Positions 53,573-63,480 are shown, counted from the stretch's first letter. The stretch is DNA of 64,000 nucleotides from Asaia siamensis (GCF_014635085.1 NZ_BMCH01000001.1:465151-529150), one strand, 5' to 3'. Notes: generated by a model not told the origin, from the letters alone. Numbers and translations are program-made.

Positions 53573-53672
53573 CCCGCGCACAGAGGAAGATGGCGTCAGC
53601 CTTGTGTCGTCTTCTTGTCAGGGTGGGCCTTCACCGGCTTCGCCGTCAATCATTGCCTTGAGGAATGACGCC

Positions 53673-53807
53673 ATGAAGCGTACTTACCAACCGTCCAAGC
53701 TCGTCCGCAAGCGTCGCCACGGCTTCCGCGCCCGTATGGAAACCGTCGGTGGCCGTCGCGTCATCAACAACCGTCGCGCCAAGGGCCGCAAGAAGCTCTC
53801 GGCCTGA
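53673..53807 (+). CDS. rpmH: 50S ribosomal protein L34
   Basis: A 44-residue basic ribosomal protein: [20 protein letters not shown] then [22 protein letters not shown] precedes the ATG. It leads the conserved rpmH-rnpA-yidD-yidC run. dnaA, which neighbours rpmH in many bacteria, is not here. Confidence 0.98.
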
Positions 53808-53815
53808 TTCCCGAC

Positions 53816-54157
53816 TTGGCAGGCCAGCCCCAAAAACTTCGGAAAAGACCCGAATTTCTTCGGGTTGCCAGCCGGGGGCGCAAGGTCGCCACATCCGGGC
53901 TCGTGCTTCAGGTTTTGAAAACAGACGAAGAAGCACCGGCCCGCGTCGGATTTACAGTGACCAAGAAAGTCGGGAACGCCGTTGTGCGTAACCGTACGCG
54001 CCGCCGCCTTCGGGCGGCGTTGCGCCATGTGGCCTCAGGGAACGATCTCTCTGCAGTCGACCTTGTCCTTATCGGACGCGATTCGACCAGAGGTCGTCCT
54101 TTCGGCAAGCTGGTTGCCGATCTGGAACATGCCCTGAAAAAGGGCCAGGCCCTGTGA
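53816..54157 (+). CDS. rnpA: Ribonuclease P protein component
   Basis: Protein subunit of RNase P. It is 113 residues. [31 protein letters not shown] and RRRLRAAL are the family signature with the RNR loop. The TTG start at 53816 is 8 bases after rpmH, giving a natural family N-terminus; no ATG or GTG fits better. Its stop overlaps the yidD start. Confidence 0.94.
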   Translation: MAGQPQKLRKRPEFLRVASRGRKVATSGLVLQVLKTDEEAPARVGFTVTKKVGNAVVRNRTRRRLRAALRHVASGNDLSAVDLVLIGRDSTRGRPFGKLVADLEHALKKGQAL

Positions 54158-54387
54158 TGGAATCGGGCAGAAAGCTGGTTCTCTCCTGTCTTCTGGCCCT
54201 TTTGCATGTCTATCGCCGCTATATAAGCCCACAGCTCGGCACGAATTGCCGGTTTTACCCGTCATGCAGCGTCTACGCCCAGGAAGCCCTGCGTCGACAC
54301 GGCGTATTGCGTGGCCTCTGGCTGACGACAAGACGGCTGTCTCGGTGTCATCCCTATTGCAGCGGGGGCATCGATCCTGTGCCCTGA
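54157..54387 (+). CDS. yidD: Membrane protein insertion efficiency factor YidD
   Basis: A 76-residue protein helping Sec/YidC-dependent insertion. [19 protein letters not shown] and [17 protein letters not shown] include the conserved Cys residues. A GTG three bases earlier is another start; both overlap the rnpA stop. yidC follows 140 bases later. Confidence 0.93.
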   Translation: MESGRKLVLSCLLALLHVYRRYISPQLGTNCRFYPSCSVYAQEALRRHGVLRGLWLTTRRLSRCHPYCSGGIDPVP

Positions 54388-54527
54388 CGGGCATAAAATA
54401 CCGAATTCACCTTGCGCCTATTGTTTTGTGACCGGAATTCGGCCACTTGAACCGCTACGGACGCGGCCTTAGGCCTGCTTCCCTCGTTATTCGTTTCATT
54501 CTCATTGGAAAGACCGGTATTCGGCTG

Positions 54528-56297
54528 ATGGATATCAAGCGCATCATCGTGGCAACCAGTCTCTCGGCCGCGATTGTGGTCGGCTTCGATTATTTCGTGC
54601 CTCAGCACGCGAAGAAAGACGTCGAGACCCAGACAACCCAGCAGGCCCAGGGCACAACGCCCGAAGCGGGCGGCAAGGTCTCCGCTCTTCCCGTGGCAGT
54701 GCCAGGCGGGGCCCCGGCCAATGGCCCGGCTGCTGCTGCAGGCCCTGCCGGTCGCATTGCGATTGAGGGGCCCGATGCTACGGGGTCTTTCAGCCTGCGC
54801 GGCGCTCGTTTCGATAATCTGGTGCTTACGCATTATCGTGAGACACTGGACAAGAATTCGCCGCTAGTGCGTCTGCTTGAGAATGGCGACGGTCCGCAGC
54901 CGAGCTTTGTCGAACTGGGCTGGCAGGCACCTGCAGGGTCGTCCCTGCGTCTGCCGGACGCCACGACCGACTGGGACAGTGACGACAAGGCGCTCTCTCC
55001 CGATCATCCTGTGACCATGCAGTGGGATAACGGGCAGGGGCTGATTTTCAGGATTGAGATCAAACTCGATCGTCGCTATCTGTTTGCCATCACCCAGAGC
55101 GTTCAGAATCAGGCCGGTGCGCCTGTTTCGCTGACGCCGTTCCAGCGTGTAGAGCGTGACTACAAGCCGCTCGAGACCGGTGGCATGATCGTGCAGGAAG
55201 GCCCGCTTTCGGTCATGAATGACCGTCTGGACGAGGAATCCTACAAGACCATGCGCAAGGGCGCGACCAAGCCCGATAATTCGGCGTGGTCTGCCGATGG
55301 TGTGGGCGGCTGGGCAGGCATCACCGACAAATACTGGCTTACGGCGGTCATCCCCGACCAGAAGGCAGCGGTTTCGGTGCATTATCGCTTTGTCCCGAAT
55401 GCCAAGGAAGGGTCGTATATCGTCGACACGCAGTCCAGCCAGCCAATCCAGATTGCGCCAGGCTCGACAGTCCAGACGACCAGCATGGTCTTTGCGGGCG
55501 CGAAGGAGGTCAATCTCCTCGACCAGTACACGAATGACCTGCATATTCCGTATTTCTACAAGGCAGTGGATTTCGGCTGGTTCGCGTTCCTGACGCGCCC
55601 GATGTTCCATGTGCTGCACTGGCTCTACGACAAGGTCGGCAATTTCGGCATCGCACTGCTGATCATGACGTTGATCATCAAGCTGATCCTCTACCCGCTC
55701 GCCACCAAGTCCTTCGCCTCGATGGCGCGCATGCGGACGCTTTCGCCACGTATCCAAGCCATCCGTGAGCATAACAAGGGCGATCAGCTGGCCCAGAACC
55801 AGCAGATCATGGCGCTTTACAAGGAAGAGGGCGTCAATCCGGCTGGGGGCTGTCTGCCGCTTCTGGTTCAGGCACCGGTTGCGTTCTGCCTCTACAAGGT
55901 GCTGAACATCACCATCGAGATGCGTCATGCCCCGTTCTATGGCTGGATCCGCGATCTCTCGGCGCCCGATCCGACGACCATCTTCAACCTTTTCGGCCTG
56001 CTGCCGTTCAACCCGAGCTTCATGCCCGAAATGCTGCATGTCGGCATCTGGCCTATCCTGTTCGGCATCACCATCTGGCTGATGCAGCGTCAGAGCATGG
56101 TCAGCATGGACCCGGCACAGCAGAAGATCATGCAGTTCATGCCGGTCATCTATACGATCTTCCTGGGTCGTCTCTCGGCAGGCATCGTCATCTACTACAC
56201 CTGGAACAACATCCTCAGCTATGCACAGCAGAAGCTCATCCAGGTGCAGATCGACAGTAAGGTAAAGAAGGGCGGCAAGGCCGTCAGCAAGTCGTGA
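54528..56297 (+). CDS. yidC: Membrane protein insertase YidC
   Basis: Inserts inner-membrane proteins with or without Sec. It is 589 residues. One N-terminal helix (about 5-24), an Ala/Pro linker, a periplasmic beta-sandwich domain (about 75-350), and five C-terminal helices (from about 370, with LALLIMTLIIKLILYPLA-type helix GIALLIMTLIIKLILYPLA). QAPVAFCLYKVL and FLGRLSAGIVIYYTWNN are family-typical. ATG 54528 is chosen as it starts the standard MDIKR N-terminus. Confidence 0.97.
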   Translation: MDIKRIIVATSLSAAIVVGFDYFVPQHAKKDVETQTTQQAQGTTPEAGGKVSALPVAVPGGAPANGPAAAAGPAGRIAIEGPDATGSFSLRGARFDNLVLTHYRETLDKNSPLVRLLENGDGPQPSFVELGWQAPAGSSLRLPDATTDWDSDDKALSPDHPVTMQWDNGQGLIFRIEIKLDRRYLFAITQSVQNQAGAPVSLTPFQRVERDYKPLETGGMIVQEGPLSVMNDRLDEESYKTMRKGATKPDNSAWSADGVGGWAGITDKYWLTAVIPDQKAAVSVHYRFVPNAKEGSYIVDTQSSQPIQIAPGSTVQTTSMVFAGAKEVNLLDQYTNDLHIPYFYKAVDFGWFAFLTRPMFHVLHWLYDKVGNFGIALLIMTLIIKLILYPLATKSFASMARMRTLSPRIQAIREHNKGDQLAQNQQIMALYKEEGVNPAGGCLPLLVQAPVAFCLYKVLNITIEMRHAPFYGWIRDLSAPDPTTIFNLFGLLPFNPSFMPEMLHVGIWPILFGITIWLMQRQSMVSMDPAQQKIMQFMPVIYTIFLGRLSAGIVIYYTWNNILSYAQQKLIQVQIDSKVKKGGKAVSKS

Positions 56298-56971
56298 CCC
56301 GCAAAGAAGACCCGACCGTTTTCACCGAAGAGCAGATCGAAAACGGTCGTCTGCTTTTCGCCGCGGAATGCGAATTCTTCTTTGGCGCCCAGAAGCTCGA
56401 TCAGCTTCCTCCGCTCGCCGGACCGGAAGTGGCTTTTGCAGGGCGCTCCAATGTCGGCAAGTCCAGCCTGATCAATGCCCTGACGGGGCGGAACCGGCTG
56501 GCGCGTGCGTCTTCCGAGCCGGGCCGTACCAAGCAGCTGAATTTCTTCGATCTCGGCGGCAGGCTGGCTCTGGTTGATATGCCGGGCTACGGCTTCGCGA
56601 AGGCGGCCAAGTCGGTGAAGGAAGAATGGCAGACGATGATGTTTGCCTATCTCCGCGGGCGTCCCACCCTGACGCGCGTCTTTCTGCTGCTAGATGCCCG
56701 CATCGAGCTGAAACAGGCCGATCGCGATGTCATGGAGATGCTCGATCGCGCTGCCGTGCTTTTCCAGGTTGTGCTGACCAAGGCCGATGGCATGGGGCCG
56801 AACAAGCTCAAGGCCAAGATTGCCGAGGTCGAGGCCGTGCTGGCCAAGCATGCGGCAGCCTATCCACATATCGTGATAACCAGTAGCGACACCGGACTGG
56901 GCATCGAGACTTTGCGTGCCGAGATCGCCCGCTCCTGTGCGGGCTCAGGGTCGGAAGGGGAGCAGGGATGA
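56294..56971 (+). CDS. engB: Ribosome-biogenesis GTPase EngB (YsxC/YihA)
   Basis: A 225-residue small GTPase for 50S assembly. G1 is GRSNVGKSSLINALTG, G2 SSEPGRTKQLNFF, G3 DMPGYGFAKA, G4 TKAD. GTG start overlapping the yidC stop (GTGA), and its stop overlaps argB (ATGA), so three genes are translationally chained. Confidence 0.96.
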   Translation: MTRKEDPTVFTEEQIENGRLLFAAECEFFFGAQKLDQLPPLAGPEVAFAGRSNVGKSSLINALTGRNRLARASSEPGRTKQLNFFDLGGRLALVDMPGYGFAKAAKSVKEEWQTMMFAYLRGRPTLTRVFLLLDARIELKQADRDVMEMLDRAAVLFQVVLTKADGMGPNKLKAKIAEVEAVLAKHAAAYPHIVITSSDTGLGIETLRAEIARSCAGSGSEGEQG

Positions 56972-57891
56972 AGAAGGACGCAGCGGAGTTCACGCTCCCT
57001 GACATGAATGACGAGGGACAGCAGCAGGCGGCCCTGCTTGCCAGTGCCCTGCCTTTTCTGCGTCGTTATGCCGGTGACACGATCGTGGTCAAATACGGCG
57101 GCAACGCAATGGGCAAGGATCATCTGTCGAGTGCGTTCGGTCGCGACATTGCCCTGCTGAAGCTGGTCGGTATCAACCCGATCGTTGTGCATGGCGGCGG
57201 TCCGCAGATCAGCGCCATGCTCAAGCGTCTTGAAATCGAGTCCCGCTTCGTTGACGGGCTGCGCGTGACCGATCAGGCGGCCATTGAAGTGATCGAGATG
57301 GTGCTGTCGGGCAGTGTCAACAAGCAGGTGGCCGATCTCATCAATCGCGCCGGGGCGCTGGCTGTCGGCATTTCCGGCAAGGATGGCGGGTTGCTGCAGG
57401 CGCGCAAGCTGATGCATCGCAGCCGCGATGCGCGCTCAGGGCAGGAAGAAGTGCAGGATCTCGGCTTCGTCGGCGAACCGACCAAGATCGACCCGCGCGT
57501 CCTTTATTCCCTGCTCGGGTCTGGCCTCATCCCCGTGATCGCACCGGTTGGTGTGGGCGAGAAGGGTGAGACTTATAATATCAACGCAGACACGGCTGCA
57601 GGAGCGATTGCTGGCAGCGTCAATGCATCTCGTCTGCTGATGCTGACGGATGTGGCCGGGGTGCTTGACGAAAACGGCAAGCTCATTCCCGAGCTGACAG
57701 CCGAAGAGGCGCAGCGCCGTATCGCCGATGGCTCGATCTCGGGCGGGATGATCCCGAAAGTCGAGACCTGCCTCGCCGCCGTCAAGGCGGGCGCCAGCGC
57801 AGCGGTGATTCTGGACGGGCGTGTGCCCCATGCCTGTCTGCTGGAGCTTTTCACCCATAAGGGGTCAGGCACGCTTATCCGCGCGGCCTGA
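56968..57891 (+). CDS. argB: Acetylglutamate kinase
   Basis: Phosphorylates N-acetylglutamate in arginine synthesis. It is 307 residues of the amino-acid-kinase fold. VVKYGGNAMG, VVHGGGPQIS, KRLEIESRFVDGLRVTD and GGMIPKVETCLAAVKAG are diagnostic. The N-terminal helix ahead of VVKYGGNAMG is like that of arginine-sensitive hexameric forms, but sensitivity is inference. The gene abuts the convergent GGDEF-like gene with no base between stops. Confidence 0.96.
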   Translation: MKKDAAEFTLPDMNDEGQQQAALLASALPFLRRYAGDTIVVKYGGNAMGKDHLSSAFGRDIALLKLVGINPIVVHGGGPQISAMLKRLEIESRFVDGLRVTDQAAIEVIEMVLSGSVNKQVADLINRAGALAVGISGKDGGLLQARKLMHRSRDARSGQEEVQDLGFVGEPTKIDPRVLYSLLGSGLIPVIAPVGVGEKGETYNINADTAAGAIAGSVNASRLLMLTDVAGVLDENGKLIPELTAEEAQRRIADGSISGGMIPKVETCLAAVKAGASAAVILDGRVPHACLLELFTHKGSGTLIRAA

Positions 57892-58851
57892 TCAGGCATT
57901 CTCGTGGGCAAAGTACCAATCAACCTTTTCCTCATGGGCAATCGAGAGAGCGAGGCGCGCTCTCTCGAAAAACACATCCAGCGTATCGGTTGAATGCGGT
58001 TCGCGTGTCACGAGACCGATCTTGACCGAGACCAGCGGATTGGCCCCGGCTGAGCACATATAGCGTCGCTTGCATATAAGATCAGCGCGCTCTACCGAGG
58101 CAAACCGATCCCCGCCATCAAGCCAGAGCACGAAACTCTCACGGTCCAACTGCCCGATCAGATCGGTCGGGCGGATGGCACGCTGCAGGAAACTGATGGC
58201 ATCGCGCACATGCGCAATTTGCTCGATGGCATCATCTGCCTTGACCAGACCTTCGGGCGTGTTCAGCAGGCCCGAGAAGCAGACAAGCATCAGTGTGGCA
58301 GGAAGACGCTCACGATCAAGGCGTGGAAAGCGACGCTCCACCTTCTCGCGAAACAGGGACCAGATGGGCAGGTGGGTTAGAGGGTCATAGGGCAGGGCGC
58401 GCATCAGCACGCGGTAACGGTGATCGACTTCGATCATCGCAGCTGCCGTCTGAACCAGAGTAGCGAGTATACGCCGACAGGCTTCCGCAGCGCGCGCCGG
58501 AAAGCGACGCGGATAATAGGCAAAAATGCCGATCTCACCCTGATGCCGCACCTCGGTGATCGCGCGCAGGCAGAGATTGGTGCAGCTTCGCTGTCCACCG
58601 AGCGACTCTTGTGGTGTCCGGTCCTGCTGGGGCCAGGAATGCAGAATATGTAATTGCGGCTCTGACGGCGGAGGGATGACAAGTGCCCCGGCGCTCATGA
58701 GAATGCCACGGTCCGGTTTTGTCTGAACGCAGAATTGCTCGAAAGCCATGCGCAGCCCCTCTGAAACAGATATCGCGGCTCGCAGGGTTTCAAGAAGCGC
58801 AGCCTGTAATTCGGCTTCGCGCCTTTTCCAGTCCTGTCTTTCTTTTTGCAT
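57892..58851 (-). CDS. Degenerate GGDEF-domain protein with N-terminal GAF-like region
   Basis: A 319-residue protein if ATG 58851 is used (alternatives 58923 and 59064 add unlike sequence). The first 40 residues are a basic coiled coil (QKERQDWKRREAELQAALLE). Residues 40-175 look like a GAF-type sensor. YDPLTHLPIWSLF opens a GGDEF fold in place of DPLTGLPNRRLF, and RPTDLIGQLDRESFVLWL stands where RxxDxxxRxGGDEF is expected: the GGDEF motif reads LDRES. It should not synthesise c-di-GMP; it may bind a nucleotide or partner. No membrane segment is seen. Confidence 0.72.
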   Translation of the reverse strand: MQKERQDWKRREAELQAALLETLRAAISVSEGLRMAFEQFCVQTKPDRGILMSAGALVIPPPSEPQLHILHSWPQQDRTPQESLGGQRSCTNLCLRAITEVRHQGEIGIFAYYPRRFPARAAEACRRILATLVQTAAAMIEVDHRYRVLMRALPYDPLTHLPIWSLFREKVERRFPRLDRERLPATLMLVCFSGLLNTPEGLVKADDAIEQIAHVRDAISFLQRAIRPTDLIGQLDRESFVLWLDGGDRFASVERADLICKRRYMCSAGANPLVSVKIGLVTREPHSTDTLDVFFERARLALSIAHEEKVDWYFAHENA

Positions 58852-59137
58852 CGTACTTTCACTCGCCCCGAGGGCGAAAGGAGAAAACGTCGAACGCATG
58901 GTGTTCAACAGAAATGCGTTCATCTGGCATGATCCCGGGGGTAGAGAGGCAAGGCCTGCGACGCTCTCGATAACAGAGGTTCCTGGGGCAATGCCCCGTT
59001 TCCTGACTCGCCCGGGAGTATAGCCATCGGTATTTAATTCATCCTTAACGCCTGTTTGGCGCAAGATTCGTTGACTTCCTGATGCGTCCTGAGCATGGTC
59101 CGCTCACTTGAGTAACCCCGCCAAAGGACGCCTGAAG

Positions 59138-59968
59138 ATGCCCGTCTCCGACCTGCGCACCGTGATCGACTCTCTGTGGGAGCGTCGTGACACGCTCAAC
59201 GCCCATACGGAAGGCGAGGCGCGCGAAGCGATCGAGCACGCACTGACGGCTCTCGACGAAGGCAAGCTGCGTGTCGCAGAGCCGAGTGAGAATGGCTGGG
59301 TCGTGCATGAATGGCTGAAAAAGGCTGTTCTGCTTTCCTTCCGTATTACTGACAGCCGTGTCGCCGAGCGCGCCTGCGGTGGTGTTCCTGGCTTCGACAA
59401 GGTGCCGCTGAAATTCGATGGCTGGGACCAGTTTCGCTTTGCCGAAGCGGGCTTCCGTGCAGTCCCCGGTGCTATCGTGCGTCGCTCTGCCTATATCGCG
59501 CCGGGCGTGGTGCTGATGCCGAGCTTTGTCAATGTGGGCGCACGCGTTGATAGCGGCACCATGGTTGATACCTGGGCGACCGTCGGTTCGTGCGCGCAGA
59601 TCGGCAAGAACGTGCATATCAGCGGCGGCGCCGGTATCGGCGGTGTGCTCGAGCCCCTGCAGGCTGCGCCGGTTATCATCGAGGACGACTGCTTCATCGG
59701 CGCACGCTCGGAAGTTGCCGAAGGTGTGGTCGTCGAGCGCGGGTCGGTGCTCTCGATGGGGGTGTTCATCGGCGCGTCCACCAAGATCGTTGATCGTGCA
59801 ACGGGCGAGATTTTCATGGGCCGCGTTCCTGCCTACTCCGTGGTCGTGCCCGGCACGCTTCCCGGCCGCACGCCGGACGCGCCGCATCTCGCCTGTGCCG
59901 TGATCGTCAAGCGTGTCGATGAGCGTACACGCTCCAAGACCTCGATCAACGAATTGCTGCGCGACTGA
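59138..59968 (+). CDS. dapD: Tetrahydrodipicolinate N-succinyltransferase
   Basis: First step of the succinylase branch of lysine and diaminopimelate synthesis. It is 276 residues: an N-terminal helical domain and a hexapeptide beta-helix ([36 protein letters not shown]). ATG 59138 has AAAGGA 10 bases upstream and is preferred over TTG 59108. TTGACT (59071-59076) is a possible -35. dapE follows after 2 bases. Confidence 0.97.
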   Translation: MPVSDLRTVIDSLWERRDTLNAHTEGEAREAIEHALTALDEGKLRVAEPSENGWVVHEWLKKAVLLSFRITDSRVAERACGGVPGFDKVPLKFDGWDQFRFAEAGFRAVPGAIVRRSAYIAPGVVLMPSFVNVGARVDSGTMVDTWATVGSCAQIGKNVHISGGAGIGGVLEPLQAAPVIIEDDCFIGARSEVAEGVVVERGSVLSMGVFIGASTKIVDRATGEIFMGRVPAYSVVVPGTLPGRTPDAPHLACAVIVKRVDERTRSKTSINELLRD

Positions 59969-59970
59969 TC

Positions 59971-61101
59971 GTGTCTCTCGATGTCGTTGCCCTTGCCGCT
60001 CAACTGATCGGCTGTCGTTCCGTCACGCCGGCCGATGACGGGGCGATGGCCCTTCTTGCAGACACGCTGACGGGTCTCGGTTTCAGCACCGACCGTATCG
60101 ATTGCGGGCCTGACGGCAGTCAGACCCCCAATCTTTTTGCGCGTCTGGGCGACAAGGGGCCGCATCTCTGCTTTGCCGGCCATACCGATGTCGTGCCGCC
60201 CGGTGACGGCTGGGTGCATGATCCATTCGGGGCCCAGTGCGCCGATGGAAAGCTTTACGGCCGTGGCATTGCTGACATGAAGGGCGGTATTGCCGCTTTC
60301 GTGGCAGCCGTGGCGTTACTCAAGGCCGAGCGGCCTCTCAAAGGCTCGGTCAGCCTGCTGATTACGGGTGATGAAGAAGGGCCCGCCCTTCACGGTACGA
60401 AAGAGGTTCTCCCCTGGATGATGGAAAACGGGCATCGCCCCGATTTCTGTCTGCTTGGCGAACCGACCAACCCCGATCGACTTGGCGACGTCATCAAGAT
60501 CGGCCGTCGCGGCAGCCTCAATGCCTGGATCACGATCGATGGCGTACAGGGGCATGTTGCCTATCCGCATCTTGCCGATAATCCGGTCCATCGTCTGCTG
60601 CCGATCCTGAGCGACTTGACCGCTCGCGTGCTCGATGAGGGCAACGCCCATTTTGCGCCGTCATCGCTGCAGGTGGTGAGCGTCGATGTGGGCAATACGG
60701 CTACAAATGTCATACCCGGCAAGGCCACAGCCTTGCTCAATATCCGGTTCAACACCGAGCATCGAGGCGATGAGCTGGTGCAGTGGATCCGTGACACCGT
60801 GTCGGCTCATGCACCCCGTGCGCAGGTCGAGGCGAGTATCAGCGGTGAAGCGTTTCTGACCGAACCAGGTGCGGCTGTCGCAGCCCTCTCCGAGGTCGTG
60901 CTTCGTCATACGGGTCAGGTTCCCAGGCTCGATACGGGTGGGGGCACATCTGATGCGCGTTTCATTGCCCAGTATTGCCCCGTTGCCGAATTCGGCCTTG
61001 TTGGCGCGACCATGCACAAGGCAGATGAATGCGTCGCCATCGCCGACCTGCAGGCGCTGGTTCTGATCTATCGTGATTATCTCGAGGCATTCGGATTGTG
61101 A
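59971..61101 (+). CDS. dapE: Succinyl-diaminopimelate desuccinylase
   Basis: Removes succinate from N-succinyl-LL-DAP. It is 376 residues, an M20 zinc peptidase. FAGHTDVVPPGDG holds the first metal His and Asp, YGRGIADMKGG the bridging Asp, ITGDEEGPALHGT the catalytic Glu and a zinc Glu, GEPTNPDRLGD follows, and the last zinc His is in TMHKADE. GTG start. The C-terminus overlaps the next gene in GTGA. Confidence 0.96.
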   Translation: MSLDVVALAAQLIGCRSVTPADDGAMALLADTLTGLGFSTDRIDCGPDGSQTPNLFARLGDKGPHLCFAGHTDVVPPGDGWVHDPFGAQCADGKLYGRGIADMKGGIAAFVAAVALLKAERPLKGSVSLLITGDEEGPALHGTKEVLPWMMENGHRPDFCLLGEPTNPDRLGDVIKIGRRGSLNAWITIDGVQGHVAYPHLADNPVHRLLPILSDLTARVLDEGNAHFAPSSLQVVSVDVGNTATNVIPGKATALLNIRFNTEHRGDELVQWIRDTVSAHAPRAQVEASISGEAFLTEPGAAVAALSEVVLRHTGQVPRLDTGGGTSDARFIAQYCPVAEFGLVGATMHKADECVAIADLQALVLIYRDYLEAFGL

Positions 61102-61727
61102 AAAGCGGCTCTATCCCCCCAGGCGAGACCCCGGCAGGAGCCGCCTCGCGCATCATAACCGGCACCTTGCAGCTTGCCCGCGGCGATGCTCAGGGTATCA
61201 AGGCCTTTCGTAACACGCCCGAAGCGCTTCTTTCTGCTCTCGCACCGAGTGTTGCGCTTTTTGTGGTGATGGGGCTTTCCCAGCTCACGCAGCGTTTTGA
61301 CGCGATGCAGGTCACGAAGGTGCTCATTCTCATCGCGGCCCTACTTACAAGGCTGGTGATTTCCCAGCTTGCTGCGGCGTTCTGGGGACGTGACTCGCTC
61401 TGGACGCGCTATGCCACGGCGCTTCTCTGGTGTGGCTGGCTGCCGGTTGTGGTATCGCTTTTCGCACTCACGATCGTCCAGCTCATCCTGCCAGGCATCG
61501 GGTCTCTCCCTGCCGCACTGGGGGTCATCATGCTGGGGGTCGAGCTCTACGAGCTCTGGCTCGGCTGGTTCATTGCGCGCAAGGGTTTGCAGATCAGCGG
61601 TGGCAAGGCGGCTGGGCTGGTTGTGCTGATGAATGTGTCGGTGGCGGCGCTCTATCTCATCGCCGCGCTCTTTCCGCCTCATTACAACGCGCTGCATGAA
61701 CTCATGGCACCACTGCCGAAATCCTGA
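61098..61727 (+). CDS. Yip1-like integral membrane protein
   Basis: A 209-residue membrane protein with about five helices (for example APSVALFVVMGLS, KVLILIAALLTRLVIS, ALGVIMLGVELYELWLGWFI, GLVVLMNVSVAALYLIAALF). AFRNTPEALLSAL near the N-terminus resembles the start of YIP1-type domains. Function not assigned. It is translated from the dapDE message by an overlapping GTG, the only reason to link it to diaminopimelate synthesis. It ends 5 bases from truA, tail to tail. Confidence 0.75.
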   Translation: MKSGSIPPGETPAGAASRIITGTLQLARGDAQGIKAFRNTPEALLSALAPSVALFVVMGLSQLTQRFDAMQVTKVLILIAALLTRLVISQLAAAFWGRDSLWTRYATALLWCGWLPVVVSLFALTIVQLILPGIGSLPAALGVIMLGVELYELWLGWFIARKGLQISGGKAAGLVVLMNVSVAALYLIAALFPPHYNALHELMAPLPKS

Positions 61728-61732
61728 GTCGG

Positions 61733-62572
61733 TCAGCCGAACGGGTCCTGAGCATAGCCTACCCCGACGAGACATAGCCCCTCAGACGGGGCTGTAGGGC
61801 CGGCCTTGCGGCGGTCGCAGGAATCCAGCACTTCACGCAGCTTCGAGACAGGCCATTGTCCGCTGCCGACAAGGTGCAGCGAGCCTGCAAGATTGCGCAC
61901 CTGATGATGCAGGAAGGAGCGCGCCTCGACATCGATGTGGATATGCATCCCGCTACGTGTGACATCGAGACGATCAAGCGTGCGTATCGGGCTGTTGGCC
62001 TGACAGGCCGCCGCGCGGAATGACGAGAAATCATGCCGGCCAAGCAGGGTCTGGGCGGCCTCATGCATCGCGCAGGCATCGAGCGGGCGCCTGACATGCC
62101 AGACGTGATCGGCATCCATAACCGGTCGCGTCGGCCGGTTCAGTATCGTATAGCGATATCGACGCGAAAGCGCTGAAAAACGGGCATGCCACCCTTCGGC
62201 TGCTGCGGCCGCTTCAAGCACGGCAACACGATGCGGCTTGAGGTGGAAACTGATACCGTCGCGTATCTGACGGGCATCGAGGCGCTCATGGCAAGGCAGA
62301 TCGAGCTGCACAACCATGGCGGAAGCATGCACCCCGGCATCGGTGCGTCCTGCCGTGGCGCTCATGACGGGGGCATCACCCACGAGGCGCGACGCGGCCT
62401 CTTCCAGCAATTCCTGCACGGACAGGCCATTATTCTGCTTCTGCCAGCCTACCAGACCGGTGCCGTCATACTCGATCTTGAGGGCCCAGCGGGTGTAGCC
62501 TGACGCGAGGCCTTCGCGCCCCTGCGTCTGTGCTTCCTCCGGAGCGCTCTCAATGGCGCTGTCACGCACCAA
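61733..62572 (-). CDS. truA: tRNA pseudouridine(38-40) synthase
   Basis: Modifies uridines 38-40 of tRNA anticodon arms. It is 279 residues. LKIEYDGTGLVGWQKQ opens the fold, and AGRTDAGVHA has the catalytic Asp (residue 78). RRYRYTILN and FLHHQVRNLAGSL complete the family. A GTG start at 62572 lies 11 bases inside fmt with GAGGGG upstream. The first 28 residues are a non-conserved extension; an internal start is possible. Confidence 0.95.
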   Translation of the reverse strand: MVRDSAIESAPEEAQTQGREGLASGYTRWALKIEYDGTGLVGWQKQNNGLSVQELLEEAASRLVGDAPVMSATAGRTDAGVHASAMVVQLDLPCHERLDARQIRDGISFHLKPHRVAVLEAAAAAEGWHARFSALSRRYRYTILNRPTRPVMDADHVWHVRRPLDACAMHEAAQTLLGRHDFSSFRAAACQANSPIRTLDRLDVTRSGMHIHIDVEARSFLHHQVRNLAGSLHLVGSGQWPVSKLREVLDSCDRRKAGPTAPSEGLCLVGVGYAQDPFG

Positions 62573-63476
62573 GAATCGTCCCCTCAGGCACAGGCGTTCC
62601 CCTCAGGAAATCGGAGGCCGCCATCATGGCTTTGCCGGGACGCTGGAGTGTCAGGATCTGAAGAGCGCCTTCACCGCAGGCAATGGTCAGGGCATCGTCC
62701 AGAGCAATGCCTGGTGCGGCATCATGCGTGCGCGCCACGATACGCGCCTGCCCGATCTTGAGTACGGTGCCGTCCTGCGTCGTGAAAGCGCCGGGCCAGG
62801 GTGTGAGCCCCCTGATCTGCCGATCCAGGATGGCGGCCGGGTTGCGCCAGTCGATCCGGCCTGTCTCGCGGGTCAACCGCTCGGCATAGGTCACGCCCTG
62901 TCCGGATTGCGGTACCGGCGCGAAGGGGCGACGCAGGGTTTCGATCAGCAATTCGGCACCAAGAAAAGACAGGCGGTCATGCAGGGTCGATGCGGTCTCG
63001 TCAGGGGCCAGATCTATGGCTGCCTCAGCCAGGACATCGCCCGTATCGAGCCCGGCATCCATCTGCATGATGGAGATGCCGCTGCGGGCATCACCGGCGA
63101 GCAGCGCAGACTGGATCGGTGACGCCCCACGCCAGCGTGGCAGAAGGCTGGCATGCACATTCAGGCAGCCGCGCCCTGGGGCATCCAGCATACGCTGCGG
63201 CAGGATCAGCCCATAGGCAACCACGATGCCCAGATCGGCGTCGAGCGACTCGAAAAAAGCCTGCTCTTCCTCGTTGTTCCTGATCCTGACGGGGCTTCGT
63301 ACCGTGATGCCTGCCCGCTCGGCGGCATTCTGCACCGGCGAGGGGCGCAGCGCCTTGCCGCGCCCGGCCGGACGTGGAGGCTGGGTATAGACATGAACGA
63401 TCTCGTGCCCGTCAGCCCTGAGAGCATCGAATACCGGCACCGCGAAATCCGGTGTGCCCATGAAAACCAGACGCAT
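62562..63476 (-). CDS. fmt: Methionyl-tRNA formyltransferase
   Basis: Formylates initiator Met-tRNA using 10-formyl-THF. It is 304 residues. LNVHASLLPRWRGASPIQ includes the catalytic Asn and His, and QMDAGLDTGDVL the Asp. The C-terminal OB-type domain begins about residue 205 (LTRETGRIDW). It follows def by 4 bases and overlaps truA, making a def-fmt-truA unit: formylation and deformylation plus tRNA modification. Confidence 0.97.
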   Translation of the reverse strand: MRLVFMGTPDFAVPVFDALRADGHEIVHVYTQPPRPAGRGKALRPSPVQNAAERAGITVRSPVRIRNNEEEQAFFESLDADLGIVVAYGLILPQRMLDAPGRGCLNVHASLLPRWRGASPIQSALLAGDARSGISIMQMDAGLDTGDVLAEAAIDLAPDETASTLHDRLSFLGAELLIETLRRPFAPVPQSGQGVTYAERLTRETGRIDWRNPAAILDRQIRGLTPWPGAFTTQDGTVLKIGQARIVARTHDAAPGIALDDALTIACGEGALQILTLQRPGKAMMAASDFLRGTPVPEGTILGA

Positions 63477-63480
63477 GGTG

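Noticed and set aside
53524-53672. Possible oriC next to rpmH, as in other bacteria
   Set aside because: No dnaA gene and no DnaA-box cluster here; the gap holds a normal promoter.
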